NCBI GenBank assembly: GCA_025363575.1 | Contig: JANYDM010000112.1 | Coordinates: 1 to 17,107 of the forward strand | DNA: 17,107 nucleotides | Direction: 5' to 3' | From: Betaproteobacteria bacterium | GTDB lineage: Bacteria > Pseudomonadota > Gammaproteobacteria > Burkholderiales > SG8-41 | Part shown: piece by piece, positions 7,637-14,305 of the stretch | How the letters are laid out: every line of letters starts with the position of its first letter | Numbering within the stretch: the stretch's first letter is position 1 | The notes under the pieces: generated by a model | What the model saw: only the letters and a program-made list of their open reading frames with translations | Databases searched by the model: none | What the model was told of the DNA's origin: nothing | Position numbers and translations under genes: made by a program

Positions 7637-7652
7637 GCCGGTTGTCGCCGGC
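7637..7652 (+). terminator. Weak hairpin after the small exported protein
   Basis: GCCGG (7637-7641), loop TTGTCG, CCGGC (7648-7652), followed shortly by TTCTT. The stem is only five base pairs and there is no proper T-run, so it is a weak terminator candidate between convergent genes. Confidence 0.25.
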
Positions 7653-7732
7653 CGTTCTTAAAATGACGTCTGGGGAAACTGCGTTACAGTGTCCAAGACC
7701 ACGACAAGAATCGCGTTAGTCGGCACACCCGA

Positions 7733-8251
7733 TTACTTGAATTCTGTGCAAACCTCCGCCGCACTACCCCAATAGTCGGCGCACTTCGCTTTGTCCATCG
7801 CGCCCTTGCCGATGATCTTGGCAAACGCGAAATCCGCCAGTAACTCGACTTCGCGCGCCTGCAGCGTCGCGGGAGGATCGGCCATGTTGATGCCTTTCGC
7901 CCTGAGGTCTGCTTCGGTCATTGAGAAGCAGCGTCCGTCGCTGTAGGCGAATTTGTCGAACGGCGGCATGCCCGTATTCGGCAAACCGCATTTGACGATC
8001 ATGACGAAAGCATTGCGGTCGAGCTTGCTTTCGCGCAGGTTCGCGCCGGTCGGCATCTGGTTGTCCATCTTGCGGCCGTCGCCGGCCCAGCCGTGGCATG
8101 ACTGGCAGTTGCCCTTTTGGGTGAACAGCCGCAGACCTTCAGCGATATCGTTGGCATCAGCCGCGCGGGCCCCTGCGATGCACACGCACCAGCAGGCAAG
8201 GGCCAGCAACATCGTCGCGCTGTGTAGATTTTTCCGATTCTTGTTTTGCAT
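7733..8251 (-). CDS. Periplasmic mono-haem c-type cytochrome
   Basis: The protein has 172 residues if started at ATG 8251; an upstream extension of the frame has no leader, whereas 8251 gives a signal peptide (ALACWCVCIAGARA|ADAND). One haem site is present: C49-Q-S-C52-H53 in KGNCQSCHGWAGDGR. The sixth ligand is probably Met95 in PNTGMPPFD. Four further cysteines in the mature chain (88, 108, 157, 168) could form two disulfides, which is more than usual for a class I cytochrome. The AFVMIVKCGLPNTGMPPFDK block is like that of cytochromes serving quinoprotein alcohol dehydrogenases. With a PQQ dehydrogenase 1.2 kb away on the other strand, it is a reasonable electron-acceptor candidate, but they are not in one operon. 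The ribosome binding site is weak. Confidence 0.9.
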   Translation of the reverse strand: MQNKNRKNLHSATMLLALACWCVCIAGARAADANDIAEGLRLFTQKGNCQSCHGWAGDGRKMDNQMPTGANLRESKLDRNAFVMIVKCGLPNTGMPPFDKFAYSDGRCFSMTEADLRAKGINMADPPATLQAREVELLADFAFAKIIGKGAMDKAKCADYWGSAAEVCTEFK

Positions 8252-8292
8252 GACTGATCCAGGCGAAGAGAAGAACGTTATCGTGGCGCGCA

Positions 8293-8310
8293 GGTTGTCT
8301 TTAGTCAACC
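8293..8310. promoter_or_regulatory. Dyad GGTTG-N8-CAACC, candidate operator
   Basis: GGTTG at 8293-8297 and CAACC at 8306-8310 form an inverted repeat with an 8-base centre; a further C/G pair lies inside after one mismatch. It sits between the divergent cytochrome and Bug genes, 55 bases before the Bug start. A T-N11-A core fits LysR-type sites, but no regulator gene is in the window. Confidence 0.3.
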
Positions 8311-8364
8311 ATGGCGCTGCGGTATCATGCAGGCGCACACAATAAGTTACCGGGGAGAATCGTC

Positions 8365-9336
8365 ATGCCGGACCTGCGTCGAAGCGTACTTCTCGTATCG
8401 GCTTTGCTCGCGCCTGCCGTGCCGGCATTCGCGCAAGCGCCCTGGCCCGAGCGCAACGTGCAGATCATCGTGCCGTATACGCCCGGCGGCTCGATCGACA
8501 TCATGACGCGCAGCGTCGCGCAGCAGCTTGCGCAGGCATGGGGCAAGAACGTCGTCGTCGACAATCGCCCGGGCGCGAGCGGCATGATAGGCACCGAGAT
8601 CGCCGCCAAGGCCGCGCCCGACGGCTACCTGCTGCTGGGGCACACGTCTTCATACCCGGCGACCGCGGCCGTGCGCGAGAAACTGCCCTTCGATCCCGCA
8701 CGCGCCATTGTGCCGGTCGCGATGATCGCGCGCGCGCCGATGATCCTCGTCATTCATCCGTCGATACCGGCGAAATCGGTGAAGGAACTCGTCGCGCTCG
8801 TGAAAAAAAATCCCGGCAAGTTCAACTACTCGTCGTCGGGGACCGGCGGCAACAATCATTTCTCCGGCGCATTGTTCGCATCCGCGGCGGGCATCCAGCT
8901 GACGCACATTCCGTATAAAGGCATTTCCCTTGCCATGACCGCGCTCGCCGCCGGGGAAGTCGAGCTCGTCATCGCCAGCGCCGCAGCCGTCAATCCGCAA
9001 CTGAAAGCGGGCCGCGTGCGCGCGCTGGCCGTCACCAGTGCGACACCTTCGGCTTTGCTGCCGGGCTTACCGGCTATCGCACAATCGGGCGTGCCCGGTT
9101 ACACCTACGAGCTATGGTGGGGATTGTTCGCGCCTGCCGGCATGGCAGCCGAACGCATCATTTTTATCAACGCCGCCGTTAACAAAAGCCTGGCCGGCGC
9201 GGAAATGAAAAAGTTTCTCGACAACGAAAGCGCCGAGGCCTGGGTCGCGACACCCGCCCAGCTCGCCGACCTGTTGCCGAGAGAAATTGATCGTTACCGC
9301 AAAGCAGCGAAAGAAGCGGGAATCGCCGCGCAATAA
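8365..9336 (+). CDS. Bug-family (TTT) periplasmic solute receptor
   Basis: This 323-residue protein starts at ATG 8365, with GGGGAG seven bases upstream; the frame is open for 18 more codons upstream, but these look non-coding. The signal peptide ends at AFAQ. The Bug blocks are complete: WPERNVQIIVPYTPGG, VDNRPGASGMIG, KAAPDGYLLL, FDPARAIVPV, HPSIPAKSVKELVALVKK, NYSSSGTGGNNHFSGALF, IPYKGISLAMTALAAG and LPAIAQSGVPGY. The lobe-2 loop has IPYKGIS instead of VPYKGGAQA, a difference from the two outer paralogues. It is divergent from the cytochrome gene and lies 39 bases before the AI-2E-family gene, with which it may share a transcript. The ligand is unknown. Confidence 0.95.
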   Translation: MPDLRRSVLLVSALLAPAVPAFAQAPWPERNVQIIVPYTPGGSIDIMTRSVAQQLAQAWGKNVVVDNRPGASGMIGTEIAAKAAPDGYLLLGHTSSYPATAAVREKLPFDPARAIVPVAMIARAPMILVIHPSIPAKSVKELVALVKKNPGKFNYSSSGTGGNNHFSGALFASAAGIQLTHIPYKGISLAMTALAAGEVELVIASAAAVNPQLKAGRVRALAVTSATPSALLPGLPAIAQSGVPGYTYELWWGLFAPAGMAAERIIFINAAVNKSLAGAEMKKFLDNESAEAWVATPAQLADLLPREIDRYRKAAKEAGIAAQ

Positions 9337-9375
9337 GCTTAATATCGCGGTTATCGGCGCAAAAGGAGAGCAGCC

Positions 9376-10428
9376 ATGTTGGGAGTGGACCCGCGTATCG
9401 CACGCGCGGCCTGGACGGTGTTTCTGGTCGCCGTCGCGATCGGCCTTGCCTATCTGTCGAGGCAGACTGTTTTCATCGTCATCCTGGCCGTATTTTTTGC
9501 TTATCTCATTTATCCCGCCGTGCTGTTTGTGCAGCACCGCCTGCCGCGCCTGCCGCGCACCGCGGTGCTGACGGTCGTGTTTCTTGTCGTATGCGGGCTC
9601 ATGGCCAGCGCAGGCTCATTGATCGGATCGAGTATTTCGGACGAGGCAACTGCGCTGGGGCAAAAGTTGCCCGAGTTGATGAACGATCCGCATGCCGCGG
9701 AGCGCATTCCGCTGCCGAACTGGCTGGAGCCCCTGCGCGCTCGCATTGTGGAGATGGTGCGCGCTCAGGTTGTCGCCAATAATGACCAGGCGCTGCCTTT
9801 CGCCCACCGTATCGCAAGCGGCGTCCTGCAATTTGCCGGCAACATTATTTATCTCATCGTGGTGCCTATCCTCGGCTTCCTGCTGATCAAGGATGCGAGT
9901 CAACTGCACACCGGAGCGTTGTCCTGGGTGTCAGCGGGCGAGAAGCGCGCTTTCTGGAGCAAGCTCCTCGGCGATATCAATACGCTGCTTGGACGCTATA
10001 TCCGCGCTTTACTGCTGCTTTCGCTGGCGGTTTTCATCGCGTACGGGCTCGTGTTTTCGCTGTTGGATGTCCCTTATTCGCTGCTGCTCGCCGCGATCGC
10101 GGCGCCGCTGGAGTTCATTCCTTTTCTCGGGCCGCTGGGCGCCGCCGCTATCGTGGCCGCCATATGCGTGTTCAGCGGTTACGAGCATATGTTGTGGCTC
10201 CTGCTATTCATCGCCGGTTACCGCTTGTTTCAAGACTACGTTTTGAGCCCGTATCTGATGAGCGAAGGCGTGGAAGTTCACCCGGTGCTCGTTATCGTGG
10301 GATTGATGGCGGGCGAAGAAATCGGCGGCGTGTCGGGCATGTTCCTGGCGATTCCCCTGATCGCGGTGGCCAATATCGTCGCCCGCCACGTACGCGCATC
10401 CCCGCGCAGCGCCAAAGCAGACTCTTAA
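9376..10428 (+). CDS. AI-2E/PerM (UPF0118) family multi-pass membrane protein
   Basis: This 350-residue inner-membrane protein has a strong SD, AAAAGGAGAG, at about 9360-9369. The pattern fits the family (PF01594): two N-terminal membrane helices (WTVFLVAVAIGLAYL and VFIVILAVFFAYLIYPAVLF), a third (AVLTVVFLVVCGLMA), a long soluble loop (about residues 78-145), then a cluster of C-terminal helices with EFIPFLGPLGAAAIVAAI and the family-typical end LFQDYVLSPYLMSEGVEVHP ... GEEIGGVSGMFLAIPLIAV. Members are annotated as autoinducer-2 exporters or as PerM/YdiK-like permeases, and some are ion/H+ antiporters. The exact substrate cannot be read from sequence, and the AI-2 label should not be taken as evidence of quorum sensing. 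Confidence 0.92.
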   Translation: MLGVDPRIARAAWTVFLVAVAIGLAYLSRQTVFIVILAVFFAYLIYPAVLFVQHRLPRLPRTAVLTVVFLVVCGLMASAGSLIGSSISDEATALGQKLPELMNDPHAAERIPLPNWLEPLRARIVEMVRAQVVANNDQALPFAHRIASGVLQFAGNIIYLIVVPILGFLLIKDASQLHTGALSWVSAGEKRAFWSKLLGDINTLLGRYIRALLLLSLAVFIAYGLVFSLLDVPYSLLLAAIAAPLEFIPFLGPLGAAAIVAAICVFSGYEHMLWLLLFIAGYRLFQDYVLSPYLMSEGVEVHPVLVIVGLMAGEEIGGVSGMFLAIPLIAVANIVARHVRASPRSAKADS

Positions 10429-10448
10429 GCCCGCTAAAGCGACGCCGC

Positions 10449-10739
10449 ATCGTCGCGGATTTCACCAATCCGATCGGGGCGGGCGCGGTTTCACCAACGG
10501 GGCACGTCGAGCGCTACCAGCGCTTCCTCGCCGACAACGGCATCGGCATCTCGGGCATCGAATTCATCGACGACGGCAACGGTGTGCTCTATACGTACGA
10601 CGTTAATACCAACCCCAACTACAACACCGCAGCCGAAGCTGAAGCCGGCCTGTACGGCATGCGCGCCATCGCGCGCTACCTCGGCGACGAACTCAAGAAA
10701 CTCGAGCGCGCCGGGCCGCGCCTGGCTTCCGCGCGCTGA
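10449..10739 (+). pseudogene. C-terminal remnant of an ATP-grasp (RimK-like) ligase
   Basis: The 474 bases between the AI-2E-family gene and the hydroxyacid dehydrogenase hold an open frame whose protein is clearly gene-like only from about VADFTNPIGAGAV onward. It contains GIGISGIEFIDDGNGVLYTY, DVNTNPNYNTAAEAEAGLYG and MRAIARYLGDELKKLE. This is the end of an ATP-grasp enzyme: the Glu/Asp-x-Asn metal-binding strand appears as DVN, followed by the NPNYN...AE helix typical of a RimK-like group. Full members are about 300 residues or more; everything before the last 95 residues is missing. Upstream, the same frame runs into the AI-2E gene as antiphase shadow, with no start codon and SD of its own. 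I read it as a decayed fragment left by a deletion or rearrangement ending near 10430-10450. Confidence 0.7.
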
Positions 10740-10752
10740 TTCCCGAGCGCCG

Positions 10753-10770
10753 CCCGCGCCGGGGCGCGGG
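10753..10770. other. Strong GC hairpin without T-run
   Basis: CCCGCGC (10753-10759), loop CGGG, GCGCGGG (10764-10770): a perfect seven-pair stem just after the ATP-grasp remnant. With no T-run it is not a standard terminator. It may be a relic of the lost gene's 3' end or a transcript-end structure. Confidence 0.35.
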
Positions 10771-10890
10771 CAGGCGTATCCAGCGGTACCCGGCGAACCG
10801 ATTTCATTCCGCTCCCGGCAGCGCTGGATGCACGCAGGTCGCCCGGAAAGCTTTAAAATGCGGCACCTTCAAACAAGACAACATCAACCC

Positions 10891-10896
10891 GAGGAA
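10891..10896 (+). promoter_or_regulatory. Shine-Dalgarno GAGGAA fixing a GTG start at 10903
   Basis: GAGGAA lies six bases before GTG 10903. The frame is open far upstream, including an ATG at 10858, but the domain begins at 10903 and only this codon has an SD. Confidence 0.7.
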
Positions 10897-10902
10897 ACCG
10901 CA

Positions 10903-11919
10903 GTGCCGTTCAATATTCTTTTTCCCGACAGCCGCTCCGATCCGCTCGACATCGAGCGCGAAGTCGCCGGCCCCGATACCGTAATCGTCAACGCGCGCAA
11001 GGACCGCTTCGAAACCGTCGAGCTTTCGGCGTGGCAGAACTGCGACGCGGTCATCACGCGCTTCGTGCCCATAGACACGAAGGTGATTCCGCACCTCAAG
11101 CGCACGCGCATCGTGGTGCGCAACGGCGTCGGGTTCGATGTGGTCGATCTCCAGGCGTGCGGCGAAGCCGGCATCGCAGTGTGCAACGTGCCCGATTACG
11201 GCACGACGGAAGTCGCAGACTCTGCCGTCGCAATGATGCTCGCATTCGCGCGCGGCACGCCGGCGCTCGATGCCGCGCTGCGCACCGATCTCAAGGGCGG
11301 CTGGACGCACGTGCATAACGTGACTGCGCGGCGCCTGCGCGGCGCGACGTACGGCGTGATCGGCCTTGGCCGCATCGGCACCGCCTCTGCATTGCGCGCG
11401 CGCGCTTTCGGCATGAACGTCGCGTTCTACGATCCCGTGCTGCCCAACGGCTCTGAACTCTCGTTCGGCTTCACGCGCGCGCGCACGCTGAAAGAGCTGC
11501 TCGGCATGGCCGATGTAGTGACCATACACGCGCCGCTCAACGAATCGACGCGCGCGATGATCAACGAATCGGCGATTGCCGCGATGAAACCGGGCGCGTA
11601 TCTCATCAATACGGCGCGCGGGCCGATCTGCGATACCGCAGCGCTGCTGGCAGGCCTCAAGAGCGGCAAGCTCGGCGCGGTCGGGCTCGACGTGCTGCCC
11701 AAAGAGCCGGCGTCCACGGCCGACCCGCTGGTAGAAGCGTGGCAGAACAACGAGACGTGGATACGCGGGCGCATGCTGCTCAATCCACACGCTGCGTTCT
11801 ACAGCCCGGATTCGCTGGTGGACTTGCGCCGCAAAGCGATCGAAACGGCATACTTCTACCTGCGCGACGGCGTGCTCGGCAACTGCGTGAATGCGGAGTA
11901 TCTGAAGAAGCCGCGCTAA
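10903..11919 (+). CDS. D-isomer-specific 2-hydroxyacid dehydrogenase (CtBP/PGDH-like)
   Basis: This 338-residue protein begins with GTG (VPFNILFPDSRSD). It belongs to the D-2-hydroxyacid dehydrogenase family, which interconverts D-2-hydroxyacids and 2-oxoacids with NAD(P)H in the cytoplasm. The nucleotide fold is clear: VIGLGRIGTASALRARAFG with Gly154-x-Gly156-x-x-Gly159, and Asp177 (FYDP) at the end of the second strand, favouring NAD(H). The catalytic triad is in place: Arg239 in NTARGP, Glu268 in LPKEPAS and His296 in NPHAAFYS. The substrate-binding domain has NGVGFDVVDLQACGEAGIAV and PDYGTTEVADSAVAMML. The sequence is closer to the CtBP-like group, whose members have C-terminal VxxRxKA helices, than to formate dehydrogenase. 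The substrate is not readable. It is convergent with the putative peptidase, 21 bases apart. Confidence 0.95.
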   Translation: MPFNILFPDSRSDPLDIEREVAGPDTVIVNARKDRFETVELSAWQNCDAVITRFVPIDTKVIPHLKRTRIVVRNGVGFDVVDLQACGEAGIAVCNVPDYGTTEVADSAVAMMLAFARGTPALDAALRTDLKGGWTHVHNVTARRLRGATYGVIGLGRIGTASALRARAFGMNVAFYDPVLPNGSELSFGFTRARTLKELLGMADVVTIHAPLNESTRAMINESAIAAMKPGAYLINTARGPICDTAALLAGLKSGKLGAVGLDVLPKEPASTADPLVEAWQNNETWIRGRMLLNPHAAFYSPDSLVDLRRKAIETAYFYLRDGVLGNCVNAEYLKKPR

Positions 11920-11940
11920 ATCACGCGGGCGGCGCGGCGC

Positions 11941-12645
11941 TCACTCGGGGCGGTACAGCCTGCGCAGGGCGAACGCAGCGTCGAACATATTTTCGCCCAG
12001 CGCGGCGCCGTCCCCCGTTTCAATAATCTTGTTCAGCCATGGCGACGTGTCGTGAGCGGGCCATTTCCAGGCCAGTGCATGGCGCATGTTGGCAAGACGC
12101 TGCGCAAATCTGGCCCAATCTCCCGGCACGATCTGCTGCAGGTAGAGGACCGAGGCGATGTCGGCCAGCACTTCGCTCCAGCCTTCCACCGCGCCGCTCT
12201 TGACCACCGATAGATAGCCCTGAACCGTCACTTTGTCGCGCGAAAAATCCGGCGGCAGCACCCGGTCGAAACGATTGCGCACGTAAGCTTCGCGCTGCTC
12301 CACGCAATGCGTCAACTCGTGCACCGACATAGCGCTAAGCCACACGGGCAGGTCCGCTTCAGAGATCGATTCAAAAAATTGCGTGAGGCCGTCTTCGGGC
12401 GTGGTATTGAAAAACACGAGGCAAACGCCATCGGCGAGGCGCAGACCTGACGCGAACAGCGGCCGCGTCAGGCCTTCTTTCTGGGCGTCGAGCACTTTGA
12501 CTGTGAGACGTTCGGTCTTTACCGCCGACTGCGCGGCACTGATGCCGGCGCGCAGTTGTTCTTCAGTCGGGTAAGGGACGGCGTGAGCGTATGCGCAGAA
12601 CAAGGTGGCGAACAGCGCCAGCCAGTACGCATACGCGGTCTTCAT
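11941..12645 (-). CDS. Exported protein of unknown family with HExxH + ExxxD zinc-peptidase motifs
   Basis: This 234-residue protein starts at ATG 12645, with GGAG about 11 bases before it. The signal peptide ends at about residue 22 (CAYAHA|VPYP). I do not recognise the family. A helix carries His109-Glu110-Leu-Thr-His113 in SVHELTHCVE, a full HExxH zinc site. At 45 residues downstream, EGWSEVLADI gives Glu158-x-x-x-Asp162, the ExxxD third-ligand pattern of gluzincins (thermolysin-like clan). The pair in the right order makes a periplasmic zinc peptidase likely. The rest of the chain has no known domain that I can name; the domain is short for a typical gluzincin. It is divergent from the ModA-like gene across 185 bases. 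The coding assignment is firm; peptidase function is inferred. Confidence 0.85.
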   Translation of the reverse strand: MKTAYAYWLALFATLFCAYAHAVPYPTEEQLRAGISAAQSAVKTERLTVKVLDAQKEGLTRPLFASGLRLADGVCLVFFNTTPEDGLTQFFESISEADLPVWLSAMSVHELTHCVEQREAYVRNRFDRVLPPDFSRDKVTVQGYLSVVKSGAVEGWSEVLADIASVLYLQQIVPGDWARFAQRLANMRHALAWKWPAHDTSPWLNKIIETGDGAALGENMFDAAFALRRLYRPE

Positions 12646-12685
12646 TTGAGAAATGTCTCCATGGGATACGTTTCGTCTGCGCGAC

Positions 12686-12729
12686 CACCGGCAAGCGAGT
12701 AAATATTACATGAACTTGCAGTGCCGGTG
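12686..12729. promoter_or_regulatory. Perfect 8-base inverted repeat around an AT-rich core in a divergent promoter region
   Basis: CACCGGCA (12686-12693) and TGCCGGTG (12722-12729) are exact reverse complements separated by 28 bases. The centre contains the near-palindrome GTAAATATTAC. Just to the right, TACAAT at 12751-12756 is a good -10 candidate for the rightward gene, though I find no matching -35. The position between the divergent peptidase and ModA-like genes suggests a shared operator bound at two half-sites. Confidence 0.4.
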
Positions 12730-12830
12730 AAAATTTTACACAGTTTGTCCTACAATAAAGCGCGGAGAAGAAATTGATTTACCGTCTGTTTCTCAAGGGC
12801 GCATGCTGATACATCACGGAAAGGTGAGCC

Positions 12831-13523
12831 ATGTCACAGTCTGCAGAAATCCAGGTCCTGTCGTCGGCGGCATTCAAGGCGGCGTATCTCGCTCTGGTGC
12901 CCGCATTCGAGCGCACGAGCGGCCACCGTGTGACGACGCGATGGATGCCGGGCGTCGATGTGCTCAAGCGCGTCAAAGAAGGCGAGGCGAGCGACCTTGT
13001 GATCCTGCAGGCGGGAGACATTGACGCGCTTATCGCCGTCGGGCGCGTCGTCGCCGGCAGCCGTGTCGACCTGGCGCGCTCGGCTGTCGGCGTCGCGGTG
13101 CGCGCCGGCACGCCCAGACCTGACGTCAGTTCGGCGGCGGCGCTCACGCGCGCGTTGCACGCGGCGGGTTCCGTCGCCTATTCGACCGGGCCGAGCGGCG
13201 TCTACATTCTCAAATTGTTCGAGCGCCTCGGCGTGGCAGGCGAAGTCAAAGCAAAGTCGCGCCAGGTCAAAGGCGAGCCGGTGGCCGCAGTCGTAGCGCG
13301 CGGCGAAGCGGAAATCGGCTTCCAGCAGGTGAGCGAGCTGCTGCCCGTGCCCGGCATCGACTTTCTGGGGCCGCTGCCGGATGAAATCCAGCAGATCACT
13401 ATTTTTGCTGCGGGATTGCAGACCTGCGCGCAGTCGCCGGCCGCCGCGAAGCTACTCATGGCTTTCCTGACCTCGCCGGCGGCCGCACCCGCCGTCAGGG
13501 CATCGGGGATGGAGCCGGCGTAG
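12831..13523 (+). CDS. ModA-like (SBP_bac_11) substrate-binding protein without signal peptide
   Basis: This 230-residue protein resembles the molybdate-binding-protein fold. It starts directly with the first strand (AEIQVLSSAAFKAAYLALVP), then FERTSGHRVTTRWMPG, EGEASDLVILQAGDIDALIA, GSRVDLARSAVGVAVRAGTP, AYSTGPSGVYILKLFERLGV, VARGEAEIGFQQVSELL and FLGPLPDEIQQ. No export signal is present, and an in-frame TGA at 12825-12827 immediately before the start (with GGAAAGG at 12818-12824) rules out a longer N-terminus. I recall proteins of this type, often leaderless and not true molybdate carriers, in Bradyrhizobium- and Burkholderia-like genomes; that recollection is not checked. No ModB/ModC permease is near. 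It may be a cytoplasmic ligand-binding or sensing protein. Confidence 0.88.
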   Translation: MSQSAEIQVLSSAAFKAAYLALVPAFERTSGHRVTTRWMPGVDVLKRVKEGEASDLVILQAGDIDALIAVGRVVAGSRVDLARSAVGVAVRAGTPRPDVSSAAALTRALHAAGSVAYSTGPSGVYILKLFERLGVAGEVKAKSRQVKGEPVAAVVARGEAEIGFQQVSELLPVPGIDFLGPLPDEIQQITIFAAGLQTCAQSPAAAKLLMAFLTSPAAAPAVRASGMEPA

Positions 13524-13528
13524 CCGGC
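13514..13528 (+). terminator. GC hairpin spanning the ModA-like stop codon
   Basis: GCCGGC (13514-13519), loop GTA, GCCGGC (13523-13528), covering the TAG stop. A six-pair stem with a three-base loop lies between convergent genes, with only CTCTTTT about 12 bases on. A weak terminator candidate. Confidence 0.28.
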
Positions 13529-13557
13529 GTTGACTCATTAACTCTTTTGCCGCGACG

Positions 13558-14265
13558 TTATTTACGCAGCCCGGCGAGGATGGACAGCGCACGGTCCATC
13601 GAGAACTTGCGCGTCTCGGGACTGAACGCTTGCGGGTTGCCCGGCATCATGTAGCCGTGCAGCACGCCGGGAAAGATATGCACTTCGAGATTCTTCCTCA
13701 TGCGCAGCGCCAGTTTGCGATAGGCGTCCTGCACCGGCGGCGGCGCGGCGGTGTCCTGATCGCCCCAAATGATGCAGACCGGCGCGGCCATGCCTTCGAG
13801 TTCATTGGTGTAATCCAGCAGTTGCGTGCCGTGGCATGAAATCCCCGCGGCATAGCCGAGACGTTTGGGGCCGAGAATCGCATACGGGCCGCCATAGCAA
13901 AATCCCATCGCCGCCGCGCGCCCGTTGAAGTTGGACGCGGCTTTCAGCATGGTCAGCGTGTCCGCCATGTCGGCTTCGCCCGCCGCGATTTTTTCCAGGC
14001 GCGGCTGGCCGCGTCCCGGCACGCGCGGATCGTCGCGCTCCAGCGGGCCGGGCACCGAGCGCCAGAACAAATCGGGCGCCGCGGCGATGAAGCCGCGCGC
14101 CGCAAATTCATCCGCGATCGCGCGTACGTCGGCATCGACTCCGTGTATCGCCGACGCGAGTACGACCGCCGGCAGCTTGCCGACGATTTCCGGATTAACC
14201 AGATAACAATCAAATTCGCCGCCATCTTTCGCGCGCACTTTGATGGTTTTACCCTTGATCGTCAT
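13558..14265 (-). CDS. Dienelactone hydrolase-family alpha/beta hydrolase
   Basis: This 235-residue protein has the full family length. The catalytic triad is visible and nearly at canonical positions: Cys123 in the nucleophile elbow GFCYGG, Asp171 in IIWGDQD and His203 in PGVLHGYM. Other family blocks are VDADVRAIADEFAARGFIAA and APDLFWR. In the reference enzyme, a glutamate near residue 36 (QEIFG) helps activate the cysteine; here the spot reads SAIHG, so the Glu is lost, which suggests a changed mechanism or substrate. Dienelactone hydrolase opens dienelactones to maleylacetate in chlorocatechol breakdown, but many relatives act on other esters. It follows the isomerase-like gene by 40 bases on the same strand, probably in one operon. 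Confidence 0.93.
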   Translation of the reverse strand: MTIKGKTIKVRAKDGGEFDCYLVNPEIVGKLPAVVLASAIHGVDADVRAIADEFAARGFIAAAPDLFWRSVPGPLERDDPRVPGRGQPRLEKIAAGEADMADTLTMLKAASNFNGRAAAMGFCYGGPYAILGPKRLGYAAGISCHGTQLLDYTNELEGMAAPVCIIWGDQDTAAPPPVQDAYRKLALRMRKNLEVHIFPGVLHGYMMPGNPQAFSPETRKFSMDRALSILAGLRK

Positions 14266-14305
14266 GTCTACTGCCCTTTCGCCTTATGAATTGATGAATG
14301 CCTGC

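Noticed and set aside
9376..10428. Evidence for autoinducer-2 signalling
   Set aside because: The family name is broad and covers PerM-like transporters; no LuxS, Lsr or other signalling gene is in the window.
10804..11790. A 328-codon minus-strand open frame opposite the hydroxyacid dehydrogenase
   Set aside because: Its product is low-complexity and has no domain, while the plus strand encodes a complete dehydrogenase with its catalytic triad.
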